The position numbers and the translations under genes were made by a program. The notes beneath the pieces are model-generated. The model had not been told where the DNA came from. It saw only the letters and a list, made by a program, of their open reading frames with translations, and made no database searches. A DNA stretch of 64,000 bases from Clostridia bacterium (lineage in GTDB: Bacteria > Bacillota > Clostridia > Oscillospirales > Oscillospiraceae), in assembly GCA_009929315.1 (NCBI GenBank), contig SAAS01000004.1, positions 124,001-188,000 of the forward strand, given 5' to 3'. Position 1 is the stretch's first letter. Every line of letters begins with the position of its first letter. Positions 28,043 to 36,000 of the stretch are shown here, piece by piece.

Positions 28043-28828
28043 ATGAGAATAAAAAAACTTTACCTTCCCTGCGCAATCCTGCTCGCGGCCGTGTTTTTGT
28101 TCAGCATTGGCAATCTCGGTGCTTTGGCTCTCGAGCTCGGAGATAATCCGACCGTAACGCTTGTCGCAGGCGGCGGCTCGGTCGCTTTCACCTTTAATCG
28201 CAGCGACGGGAATTTGTTTGACAGCTTCGCAGGCATAATGCCGGGCGACTCGCTGATGCAGACAATAACTGTCAAATCGGCCGCCGGCAACAGCGGAAGC
28301 TTTAAGATCTACTTGCGTGCCGAGCCGGCAGTTGAAAGCTCCGACAATTTTGCGGACGAATTTACACTGAAGGTTTTTGACGGCGCGAGCGAGCTTAATC
28401 TCCTTTCGGGGGACAGCTCCCTTGGTGTGCTGCTCGGAACCTTCTCCCCCGGGAGCAGTAAAGACCTGACTGTTTCCCTCACAGTTCCGCTTAGTATGGA
28501 TAACAGTTTTCAGGGCGCAAGGAGCTTGGTAAACTGGCATTTCTATGCTGAAGAAGTTTATTATTACGACCCGCCTCCTCCTTCTCCCTCGATTTTCCCC
28601 TCGCCCTCGCCCTCACCTTCACCTTCGGATTCACCGGCTCCCTCTCCGTCAAGCACGCCCGTTCCTTCCTCCTCGCCGTCTATTTCGCCTTCTCCCGGAA
28701 ATCCCGATTACCCGCAAACCGGTGATAACAGCCATACGCTGCTGTGGGTTCTGCTGATGATTGGAAGCGGAACTGCCTTGACTCTGCTGCTGACCTTCGG
28801 GAACAAGCACAAATCCAAAGAAAAATAG
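28043..28828 (+). CDS. Surface protein with Pro/Ser stalk and YPQTG sorting signal
   Basis: A 261-residue protein: signal peptide (to about ALALE, residue 33), a beta-rich domain to ~175, a stalk of alternating Pro and Ser (PSPSPSPSPS), then YPQTGDNSH, a hydrophobic helix and the basic tail KHKSKEK. This is the layout of a sortase substrate with an unusual YPQTG in place of LPxTG. It may anchor the TasA/VWA structure to the wall. No sortase gene is visible in the window. The ATG at 28043 has GGAGGG 9 nt upstream. The beta domain has features of camelysin-like proteins but I am not certain. Confidence 0.8.
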   Translation: MRIKKLYLPCAILLAAVFLFSIGNLGALALELGDNPTVTLVAGGGSVAFTFNRSDGNLFDSFAGIMPGDSLMQTITVKSAAGNSGSFKIYLRAEPAVESSDNFADEFTLKVFDGASELNLLSGDSSLGVLLGTFSPGSSKDLTVSLTVPLSMDNSFQGARSLVNWHFYAEEVYYYDPPPPSPSIFPSPSPSPSPSDSPAPSPSSTPVPSSSPSISPSPGNPDYPQTGDNSHTLLWVLLMIGSGTALTLLLTFGNKHKSKEK

Positions 28829-28881
28829 CACAGCCCCTTATAACTCTCCTTACTAATTAAATATTTCTCGTTTACATAGCA

Positions 28882-28910
28882 AGCCGCGGCAGGATTTTCC
28901 CGCCGCGGCT
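28882..28910. terminator. Intrinsic terminator between surface cluster and protease
   Basis: AGCCGCGGC and GCCGCGGCT pair around an 11-nt loop, followed on the plus strand by a modest T-rich stretch. It separates two convergent transcription units. Confidence 0.7.
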
Positions 28911-28973
28911 AATTGTAGTATTAACTTTTCTTTAAAATGCTGTTTTTTTCCGCCTTGTAACTTTGGGTCAGCG

Positions 28974-30956
28974 TTAATATCCAACCGTAGTCGTTATTTG
29001 ACCGTTTTTCACATCAAATTCCGCAACATCAGAAAATACGGAATTGCCCTGCATATCCCGCATCTCAAACACCTGATAATACTGACCGTCGCCCAACTCG
29101 GTTTCATAGAAGGAGGTATTTTCGGTAACAGTTATTTCGTCTACCACATAGGCGTCAAACTCATTCGAGTCTCCCGAAATCGAGGTTGCATAATGGATTG
29201 TTGAAATAACGTCGCCCACAATGAGAGAACGCATGTTCTTGTCAGCCATGCCGCTTTCTTCGTCTATCGGCTTTGTTGCGCCTTTTATCTCGTATTCGGC
29301 TTTATCGAAATCATAAACCACGTTGAGGTTATAATCCTTTCCGTTGAGCAATATCGGAACGGTGTAGAGATTGTAGCCGTCTCCCTCAAAGGTAAGCTCC
29401 ATGTAAACGAGGCAGCCGTCAATTCCGCCCCAGACACCTCGGAAATTATCCTTGAATATGCCCCTATCCCAATCAGCAATGATGTCATTATCAATACCTA
29501 AAAGAAGCAAAATATCCTGCTCGGTGTCGGCATAGTAAAGCTGCATATATACACCCGAAAGTATATCGTTGGCCTTTTCTCCCAAGCTGAGAATCGCCGA
29601 GCCGTGCTGATCCACGGCAAGCGGGTGATCATCCCAGCCTTGACTTTCCAATGTTTCGATTTGCGGGAGAATATCAATATCCATCTCGGAAATGTACTCC
29701 ATGCCGTCGTCCGAAAGTTCGCCCGTCAAGCCGTAAGCATAGAAATATTTAAAAGCATCGCCCGCGCCAACGTCGATATAGCCGTTCAGGTCGTTAATAT
29801 CGCCGCTGTAGGAATAGTAGCAGGACAGCCCCGTTGCCTCCTCGCGGTATGGTCCGTTCACTTCGTATTCTACACAGCTATCGAGCGCAGTCAAAACCGC
29901 ATTCGCCGTTTCGGGCAGCATATTGACCGATTGCCTTGCAAGATGTCCTAAGTCGGCCATATTGGTATAGCCCTGCTCGTTTGTGTTTCCTCCGTAATTC
30001 TCCGTTGAAACCGCAACTCGGCTGAAGTCAGAGAAGAAGGCGGGGTCTTCGCAGGCGTAATACAGGGCCTCCTTGCCGAAATCGTTGTAGGCGGTGACAA
30101 GCTGTGAAATATAAGCGAGATTTGTCACCGAAAGCGTTATGCTCTCAGAAGTGCCCTCAATTTCGCAGCCTTTCACATAGGAATCGCAAATAGTTTTACC
30201 GAGTGCCGAGCCGTCCATCTGGGGATTCTGCCCCAAAGCGCCTACCCAACCCGAATAAAGCCAGCCGTTTGCCGGCTCAATTTCCTGCGAGGCGACAAGG
30301 TATTTGCCGATGTCGTTAAAGGTATAGGCAACATCCACCGTTGCCATAAGGCAGGTGTCAAAGCCGATAAGCTCGAAGGGGGGTGCCTCCTCCGAAAGCT
30401 CGTAGTTTGCGCTGAAGGCGTTATACATTTCGTCCAGCGTGAGCGCGTCACCGCCGAAATTTTCATCGGACTCCGCTCCCGCAACGCTTCCGCCTCCGTG
30501 GTTCCAGAAAAGAAAACCTGTTCTTTGAGCAGGATAATTTTCCTTTGCAAAAGCAAGAAAGCTTGACAGAGTATCCGCGCTTCCCATGCTCGCCTGAGGA
30601 AGCTGCTCCAAAAGGCGCAGCCCGTCGCTGTCGTATATGTATCGCTCGATATAATCGGCGTTCATCGTGTCGTTCTGCCACTGGCGGGTGCCGCCCGATT
30701 CAATTATGATTTTAACATTATCGGGCAGCTTAACCTCCAGAAGCTCCATGAGGTCATCGGTCGCGGCGCTGTATTCGGACTCCAAATCACTGCCGCACAG
30801 ATACCAATATATTGCCCACTGGGTATCGCCCGTCTGAACACCACTTTGCGGAACGACATTTGTCGGGTAAACATTGTAGTAACCGCAGGCCGTGAGCGAA
30901 AACACCAAAACCCAAATCAGCAGTAGAGCCGAGACATTACGATGCTTAATTTTCAT
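28974..30956 (-). CDS. Clostripain-family (C11) cysteine protease lipoprotein
   Basis: A 660-residue exported protein. The start has a lipoprotein signal (FSLTAC, Cys at ~24) and a linker, then the C11 caspase-like fold: WYLCGSDLES near 53, catalytic His ~153 in LFWNHGGG, catalytic Cys ~202 in GFDTCLMA. The C-terminal third is beta-rich and probably extracellular. C11 proteases cut after Arg or Lys and are Ca-dependent. ATG 30956 has GAGGGGAAA upstream. It lies tail to tail with the surface-fibre cluster and could process it or host proteins; both are inference. The catalytic dyad is intact. Confidence 0.88.
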   Translation of the reverse strand: MKIKHRNVSALLLIWVLVFSLTACGYYNVYPTNVVPQSGVQTGDTQWAIYWYLCGSDLESEYSAATDDLMELLEVKLPDNVKIIIESGGTRQWQNDTMNADYIERYIYDSDGLRLLEQLPQASMGSADTLSSFLAFAKENYPAQRTGFLFWNHGGGSVAGAESDENFGGDALTLDEMYNAFSANYELSEEAPPFELIGFDTCLMATVDVAYTFNDIGKYLVASQEIEPANGWLYSGWVGALGQNPQMDGSALGKTICDSYVKGCEIEGTSESITLSVTNLAYISQLVTAYNDFGKEALYYACEDPAFFSDFSRVAVSTENYGGNTNEQGYTNMADLGHLARQSVNMLPETANAVLTALDSCVEYEVNGPYREEATGLSCYYSYSGDINDLNGYIDVGAGDAFKYFYAYGLTGELSDDGMEYISEMDIDILPQIETLESQGWDDHPLAVDQHGSAILSLGEKANDILSGVYMQLYYADTEQDILLLLGIDNDIIADWDRGIFKDNFRGVWGGIDGCLVYMELTFEGDGYNLYTVPILLNGKDYNLNVVYDFDKAEYEIKGATKPIDEESGMADKNMRSLIVGDVISTIHYATSISGDSNEFDAYVVDEITVTENTSFYETELGDGQYYQVFEMRDMQGNSVFSDVAEFDVKNGQITTTVGY

Positions 30957-31038
30957 ATCCGTTTCCCCTCAAACCAACCATATGCTTCTCCGTCATACGC
31001 CTATAATCTGAAGCCGCGGCTAAAGCCTTTGTTGCCGA

Positions 31039-32709
31039 TTATCTCGCCCCGCCGCCGCCTCCGCCGCCGCTGAAGCCGCCGCCTCCTCCAAATGAACTTG
31101 AGCCGCCGCCGCCCGAAGAACGTGCGGCTTGCGCCGTATCATAGGACGAGTGCCTGTATGTGCAGGCCAGCAGATAATAGTAATGTGCGTTTTCGCTGTA
31201 AGGAGTCGGAACCGGGTAGACCTTTTCAAACTGTTCGATTGCCTTGTCTGCAATGCCGAGAAGTGTTGCGAAGGTAAGATAGTCCTGCCAGATAATGCTT
31301 TCCGCTATGGTCCTCTCGCCGATGAGCGAGAACTCGAGCAGATATTTTTTAAAACCCATAATATTCAAGAGATGCTGAGTTCCGCGCTGTGACAGTCCCA
31401 AGGGTTTCGCCGCTTTGGATGAATCATAGCAGCCCATTGTTTCAAGCATACTGCTGCCGTATTCCTTGGCTTCGTCAATAATCTCAGCAATTGCCTCGTG
31501 ATGCTTTTTACTATATTTTTCAAGCTCACGCTCCTGCAAAATTCTGTCGCTTCCGCAAGCCAGTTCAAGCAAGGAATAGAGCTTGGCGGCTGTTAAGCCC
31601 ATCATCTCAGGCGGATGCACAAGCCTTAACGAAACACTTTCCTTCTGTTTTCCGAAGAAGCCGACGCTTCTTTCGGTCAAGGGCTCAAGGCAGCCACTGT
31701 TGATAAGTTTTAAAAATGCCGCACCTATTAGGTTTCCGTCATCGCTTGCCTGCCCGTACTTCTGGGCAAGAGCATAACATTCCTCAATATTTCCGTCCAG
31801 CGGCGCCTGTCTGAAATACTCCGCGTTCTTATAAAGCTCTTTTATCTTCTTATTTCGCTTTGCTGCGTACATAAGCGCAAAAATTAAGATAACCGCAAGA
31901 GGAATACCAATAAGAACCGTGCCGATTGGAAAACCGGAAGACTTCGAGCTGTCGCCGGAGTCAGAGTTATTGCTGTAGTCGCTGCCCTCAAACGCCTTGG
32001 ATTTGACAGTTTCAAAAGAATCGTTAACCGTTCTTGAGGGGGCAATAAGTCCCTTGTTAAGCTGAAGCATGACTATTACGCTCTCCGAAGAGCCTGAAAG
32101 CGCGTCCTGCGTATAGGCGACTACCTGTCCGTTTTGAAACTCAATCTGTCCCTTGAAGCCGAAAGCCCAAATCGCGCTGTTAGTTTCATCAAGTGAAACT
32201 CCGTTTTGAAGAGCAATTTTAACAGTTGCGTTTGTCGGGAGCGTTCCCATGCCGGAATTGACGAACTGGAAGTTAAAGCCGTCATAGTCCGAGTAACTGC
32301 CAACAATCCCGCTTATTTTGTACGAAAGTGTGTACTGTTTTTGACCGTAGGCGGTGATTCCCCAGCAGAGTTCATAGCCTTTGTCGGTTTCAACTATACC
32401 GCACTTATTGACTTTTTCATCAAATCCGGCCTTAATGTCCCAATTGTCAATATATGTATAGGGTCCGTTTTCATCCGAAACCGAGAAATCGGAAATGGTC
32501 ATCTCGCCCAGATTTTCAATCGGCAAGTATCCCTCAGTTCCTTCGTCAAAATTGCAGTTCCATGTTTGGGTAATATCCGCTGAGCCGTCATCGTATATGA
32601 CAACGTCCACCGTAATGTCAGACACATTATTTTTCGCAAAGGCGTATTGTCCGAATAACGCCGCAAATAAAATGACACAAAGCAGCGTGCCCCAAATTTT
32701 CTTTGACAT
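31039..32709 (-). CDS. DUF2207-family membrane protein
   Basis: A 556-residue protein with a signal peptide (to AKNNVSD), an extracellular domain (~25-240) rich in beta strands, a transmembrane helix near 260-280 (GTVLIGIPLAVILIFALMYAAKR), a cytoplasmic domain and a Gly/Ser-rich end (SSFGGGGGFSGGGGGGGAR). This is the layout of DUF2207, whose function is unknown. LemA lies 24 nt upstream, a frequent pairing. ATG 32709 has GAGGT upstream. A role in the envelope or membrane protein quality control is speculation. Confidence 0.82.
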   Translation of the reverse strand: MSKKIWGTLLCVILFAALFGQYAFAKNNVSDITVDVVIYDDGSADITQTWNCNFDEGTEGYLPIENLGEMTISDFSVSDENGPYTYIDNWDIKAGFDEKVNKCGIVETDKGYELCWGITAYGQKQYTLSYKISGIVGSYSDYDGFNFQFVNSGMGTLPTNATVKIALQNGVSLDETNSAIWAFGFKGQIEFQNGQVVAYTQDALSGSSESVIVMLQLNKGLIAPSRTVNDSFETVKSKAFEGSDYSNNSDSGDSSKSSGFPIGTVLIGIPLAVILIFALMYAAKRNKKIKELYKNAEYFRQAPLDGNIEECYALAQKYGQASDDGNLIGAAFLKLINSGCLEPLTERSVGFFGKQKESVSLRLVHPPEMMGLTAAKLYSLLELACGSDRILQERELEKYSKKHHEAIAEIIDEAKEYGSSMLETMGCYDSSKAAKPLGLSQRGTQHLLNIMGFKKYLLEFSLIGERTIAESIIWQDYLTFATLLGIADKAIEQFEKVYPVPTPYSENAHYYYLLACTYRHSSYDTAQAARSSGGGGSSSFGGGGGFSGGGGGGGAR

Positions 32710-32733
32710 AATTACCTCAAATCTTAATTTTTC

Positions 32734-33282
32734 TTATTTCATGCTCGGTGCGCCGGCTTTTGCACTCTCCGCCTCTAAATAGGCGCGAACTTTAAAGCCG
32801 AGGGAATTAGCAATAATCGAGGCTGGGAACATGCGGATGGAGCGATTGAGCTTTGTAACGCTGTCGTTATAGACAAGACGACTCATGCGGACCATGTTCT
32901 CATACTGATTAACGGAATCCATGGTTTTAATATAGGTGCTGTTCGCCTTTAAATCGGGATAGCTCTCTGCGACAGCCATTATTTTCCCCATAGCCTCGGA
33001 AATAATGTTCTCCTGAGCATTAACTTCCTCGGGAGACGAATCTCTGGTAATGGAGCGCCTTGCCTTAATGGTCTCCGTTATGGTTTTATATTCGTAGTCC
33101 GCGTAACCCTTTGTTAAATCCAAAAGAGAAGTGAGGGCATCCCATCGTGAGGACAGCTGAACACCGATTTGTGACATCGCGTTATTAATATTTTCGTCGA
33201 GCGCCACCATTGAGCGCTGGGTCGAGATTACCCAAAGGATGATTATTACAATTAAGGCTCCGAATCCAATTAAATACGGCAT
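32734..33282 (-). CDS. lemA: LemA-family protein
   Basis: A 182-residue protein: one N-terminal transmembrane helix (LIGFGALIVIIILWVIS) followed by a long helical bundle. Family marks are ALDENINNAMSQIGVQLSSRWDALTSLLDLTKGYADYE, NAQENIISEAMGKIMAVAESYPDLKAN and YNDSVTKLNRSIRMFPASIIA. The molecular role of LemA is not established; it is found next to DUF2207 or Htp proteins. ATG 33282 has TGGAGG upstream. The DUF2207 gene follows at once, consistent with a two-gene operon. Confidence 0.92.
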   Translation of the reverse strand: MPYLIGFGALIVIIILWVISTQRSMVALDENINNAMSQIGVQLSSRWDALTSLLDLTKGYADYEYKTITETIKARRSITRDSSPEEVNAQENIISEAMGKIMAVAESYPDLKANSTYIKTMDSVNQYENMVRMSRLVYNDSVTKLNRSIRMFPASIIANSLGFKVRAYLEAESAKAGAPSMK

Positions 33283-33556
33283 AAGTTTTCCTCCAATTTA
33301 TATTTTTTACCATTCTAATTTTATTCTGTAACGCTCATGCTGTCAACACAATCCTATTATCGTTGTTTTTACGCTGTTTGCAAAAAAGTTAACTGCGAAT
33401 ATGTATTGTGATTGTGAGCCGCAATAAGAATAATATTATTAATCCCATATTAAAATGCGTTTATAATGAGCAAAGCAGCAGAGAGAGGTCAGCTTCTTTC
33501 TGCTGCTATAAGTATTATTGTACTTTCAGGAAACGCATTAGGCGGGTAGTTTTATC

Positions 33557-34111
33557 TCATTTTGCGCTTTTCTCAGACGGTTTGCTGAGCCATAATATTA
33601 TGCTGGGAAAGATGAACATTATGGGCTGTGTGTAGGTCACGCTCATTAATTGCATCTCTGTTTTTTGCAAGAAAATCGGAATATTATTAGCATACTGCAA
33701 GCCATTTGGGAAAAGAGACGGGTTCTGTTTATATTCGAGCGCTTGTATCGTGCTCTTTACTATTTCTATCAGTAATGGAAGCATAAGAGCAGCATATAAC
33801 AATAAAACAGCCCATGAAGCAACATGAATAGCCTTGGCAAATTTCGACTTGGATGGCCTTGCAACGCCCAAAATCCTTAAAGTCTGCATCATTGTCCACC
33901 CAAACACAAGCCAGATGATCGGCAGCAAGCAAAGCTGCAAAAGCATCGAGGGCCCGGTAATAAAGTCTTTCATCCTCATTTGCTCGGCAATAGGTCTTAA
34001 TAAGTAGTAAGATATGCCAAGGATCAGAAGACTGCCAATAGAAAACAAGAGCTTCTGCTTCTCCTTTTTCTGAAGCCCTATCGCCCCACTATTCCCGGGT
34101 ACTGTGCTCAT
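33557..34111 (-). CDS. Four-helix membrane protein of unknown function
   Basis: A 184-residue protein with about four hydrophobic segments (LLFSIGSLLILGISYYLL, LLQLCLLPIIWLVFGW, VASWAVLLLYAALMLPLL, IMFIFPSIILWL) and a polar N-terminus. I recognise no family. The region is more AT-rich than its surroundings and lies between the LemA pair and spoIIID, so it may be lineage-specific. ATG 34111 has GAGGTGAT upstream. A terminator sits 57 nt upstream in the same direction, so its promoter must lie in that short interval or the gene is read through. The 273-nt gap on its other side (33284-33556) shows nothing. Confidence 0.65.
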   Translation of the reverse strand: MSTVPGNSGAIGLQKKEKQKLLFSIGSLLILGISYYLLRPIAEQMRMKDFITGPSMLLQLCLLPIIWLVFGWTMMQTLRILGVARPSKSKFAKAIHVASWAVLLLYAALMLPLLIEIVKSTIQALEYKQNPSLFPNGLQYANNIPIFLQKTEMQLMSVTYTQPIMFIFPSIILWLSKPSEKSAK

Positions 34112-34167
34112 ATAATCACCTCAAACTGAATAGTTTAGTAGCTTGTAAACCGTAAACAAAAGCAAAC

Positions 34168-34199
34168 GAGCCCACTCAGCCAAAAGGCAGAGCGGACTC
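34168..34199 (-). terminator. Leftward intrinsic terminator with U-rich tail
   Basis: On the minus strand GAGTCCGCTCTGCC and GGCTGAGTGGGCTC pair around TTTT with two G-U pairs, followed by GTTTGCTTTTGTTT. It sits just upstream of the start of the four-helix protein gene, so it ends something further upstream or attenuates that gene. Confidence 0.7.
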
Positions 34200-34206
34200 T
34201 CAAATC

Positions 34207-34296
34207 TCACGCACTGCCTGTATCATTAGGAAGCGTAGGAATTGCACTATCAATATTACTATTCTCGGAAATTATCTGTTTGGTTAATACTACCAT
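34207..34296 (-). CDS. Doubtful 29-aa ORF ending at the terminator
   Basis: A minus-strand ATG at 34296 opens a 29-residue frame (MVVLTKQIISENSN...) whose stop lies 8 nt before the terminator. A second short frame in another phase (AKFKLIDESVLQKKK) lies just upstream, so this could be the tail of a decayed, frameshifted gene. The ribosome site is weak. The 369-nt gap 34112-34480 shows nothing else except the spoIIID leader. Confidence 0.25.
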   Translation of the reverse strand: MVVLTKQIISENSNIDSAIPTLPNDTGSA

Positions 34297-34480
34297 TAAT
34301 TCATCTTAATTTCAATTGCTATATTACTCTTTTTCTTCTGAAGCACTGATTCATCAATAAGTTTGAATTTAGCAAACAACTATCATGTTCAAACTTCCTT
34401 TAGAAATAATATCAGGCATATAGGACAGCCCTTTTAACATAGTATGTTGTACGGAAACAAAATTCCGGGAGGGATGTTTT

Positions 34481-34729
34481 TTGAGAGAAAACATAGAGGA
34501 AAGAGCCTGTGAGCTTGGAAATTATATTGTCGAGAACAAGTCAACCGTCCGCGCAACGGCAAAGAAATTCGGTATTTCGAAGTCGACAGTACATAAAGAT
34601 TTGACCGAACGACTATACTACGCTAACAGGGCGCTATTTACCGAGGTTAAGGAGCTTCTCGAATACAATAAGTCTCAGCGTCATATCAGAGGCGGTATCG
34701 CAACCAGAAAAAAATACAAGGGCGAGTAA
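34481..34729 (+). CDS. spoIIID: Sporulation transcription factor SpoIIID
   Basis: An 82-residue helix-turn-helix protein with the SpoIIID signature: IEERACELGNYIVENKSTVRATAKKFGISKSTVHKDLTERL and the basic end RHIRGGIATRKKYKGE. In sporulating Firmicutes it acts in the mother cell with sigma-E to switch genes on and off. The start is TTG 34481, with GGAGGG 7 nt upstream; the nearby ATG at 34474 is out of frame. The DNA-binding helix and length agree with the family. Its presence with SpoIVA and a SASP shows an endospore former. Confidence 0.95.
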   Translation: MRENIEERACELGNYIVENKSTVRATAKKFGISKSTVHKDLTERLYYANRALFTEVKELLEYNKSQRHIRGGIATRKKYKGE

Positions 34730-34747
34730 GTTATGTAAACCATTTTA

Positions 34748-34778
34748 AAAACCGCGGACGCATAGCGTTCGCGGTTTT
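34748..34778. terminator. Bidirectional terminator between spoIIID and rnpB
   Basis: AAAACCGCGGACG and CGTTCGCGGTTTT pair (one G-T) around a 5-nt loop, with T- or A-tracts on both sides. It ends the convergent spoIIID and RNase P RNA transcripts. Confidence 0.9.
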
Positions 34779-34790
34779 ATCTTTTGTGTG

Positions 34791-35173
34791 CGAGCAAGTC
34801 TGTAAGCCGGGTTCTGTCTTAAACGACCATCTATCTAAGCGCACCGTTGCCGATACGCTACAGCCACCTCCCGAGGACGGCCGGGCTAGCCTATTGTCCT
34901 CCCACGGTGTTGCTCCGGATAGAGTTTACAGCGACGGACAGTTTCCAGCCGTCGGGTGAGCTCTTACCTCGCCTTTCCACCCTTACCGCGAACGGCAAAA
35001 CCGAAAGGTTTTACCGCGAGCATTAAGCTCACGACGCGGCGGTATATCTCTGTTGCACTTTTCCTGAAGTTGCCTTCGGCGGGCGTTACCCGTTATCCTT
35101 GCCCTATGGAGCCCGGACTTTCCTCACGCACAGGCTTTCGCCTTATGCCCGCGGTCGTTCGGCTTCCTCGCTG
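34791..35173 (-). ncRNA. rnpB: RNase P RNA (class A-like)
   Basis: Read on the minus strand, the start has GAGGAAAGTCCGGGCTCC (the P4 5' strand region), then the CAGGGTAACGCCCG-like helix, a central GGTAAGGGTGGAAAGGCGAGGTAAGAGCTCACC stretch, and the 3' end ACAGAACCCGGCTTACAGACTTGCTCG that pairs back with the first region. These are the universal RNase P RNA signatures. The RNA trims 5' leaders of tRNA precursors. It converges with spoIIID onto a shared terminator. Ends were placed by pairing of the terminal CGAGGAAG and CTTGCTCG segments and may be off by a few bases. No tRNA gene is in the window. Confidence 0.93.
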
Positions 35174-35313
35174 ATAAATTCTACAACGCAATTTACCCAT
35201 TGTCAATCCAATTCATACTATTCCCATAAATTGCTTCGATATTGCTATTGTTTACTTCACAAATTCGCTAAAGTGCGCTATACTGATTTAACTGAGTTAA
35301 GGGAGGTATGCAA

Positions 35314-36000
35314 GTGGACAATTACAGCATTCATGTTGATATTCATGAAGCATACCGCTACATGGGCGGCTTCGGCAAACCGGATAATGCCCTTGAAACC
35401 GAACTCATTAAAGCGGCCGAGCTTATCGAAAAAGCCGCAACTCCCCGAGTTATTGAAATAATATGCGCAATTAACAAAACCAATCGCTTAGAGCTTACAG
35501 AACTGGGCATATATCTTGAGGGCAAAGCCATAAGAGCGCTTCTTCATGACAGCGACTCATGCGTACTTTTCTGCGCAACAATCGGAGGCGGGGTTGAAGC
35601 CCTTATCCGAAAGTGGCAGCTAAAAAACCTTTCCTTCACTTCAATGCTGGACGCCTGTGCCTCAAGCGCAGTTGAGAGTCTTTGTGACGGTGTCGAGGCA
35701 CGCTTAACACAGTTCTATTCGGCGCAGGGTCTTTTCCTGACCGACCGATTCAGCCCCGGCTACGGCGATTTGCCGATTGAAATTCAGCCCGCTTTGTGCT
35801 CGGCGCTCGACACATCGCGCAAAATCGGCGTTTCCGTGACCGATAGCGGAATTATGATACCGCGAAAAAGCGTGACCGCCGTAATCGGCATTTCCAAAAA
35901 CGCGCAAAAACATTTTGAAATCGGCTGCCGCGATTGCGGCAGGATAAATAACTGCAACTTCAGAGAAAACGGGGTGACTTGCTATGGACAGATTATTTGA
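35314..36000 (+). CDS. MetH reactivation-domain protein (separate gene)
   Basis: A 228-residue protein homologous to the C-terminal activation domain of B12-dependent methionine synthase. Key parts are RFSPGYGDLPIEIQPALC, which forms the S-adenosylmethionine pocket, and KSVTAVIGIS. The C-terminus has several Cys (GCRDCGRINNCNF), unlike the E. coli domain, and could bind a cofactor or metal. It should help reductive methylation of oxidised cobalamin on MetH. I choose GTG 35314, with GGGAGG 7 nt upstream; the ATG at 35308 touches the ribosome site. It overlaps the metH start by 17 nt, so the two are translationally coupled. Confidence 0.87.
   Translation: MDNYSIHVDIHEAYRYMGGFGKPDNALETELIKAAELIEKAATPRVIEIICAINKTNRLELTELGIYLEGKAIRALLHDSDSCVLFCATIGGGVEALIRKWQLKNLSFTSMLDACASSAVESLCDGVEARLTQFYSAQGLFLTDRFSPGYGDLPIEIQPALCSALDTSRKIGVSVTDSGIMIPRKSVTAVIGISKNAQKHFEIGCRDCGRINNCNFRENGVTCYGQII

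Noticed and set aside
27920..28540. Minus-strand 206-aa ORF
   Set aside because: Antisense to the last TasA-like protein and the anchored protein, which have clear signal peptides and ribosome sites.
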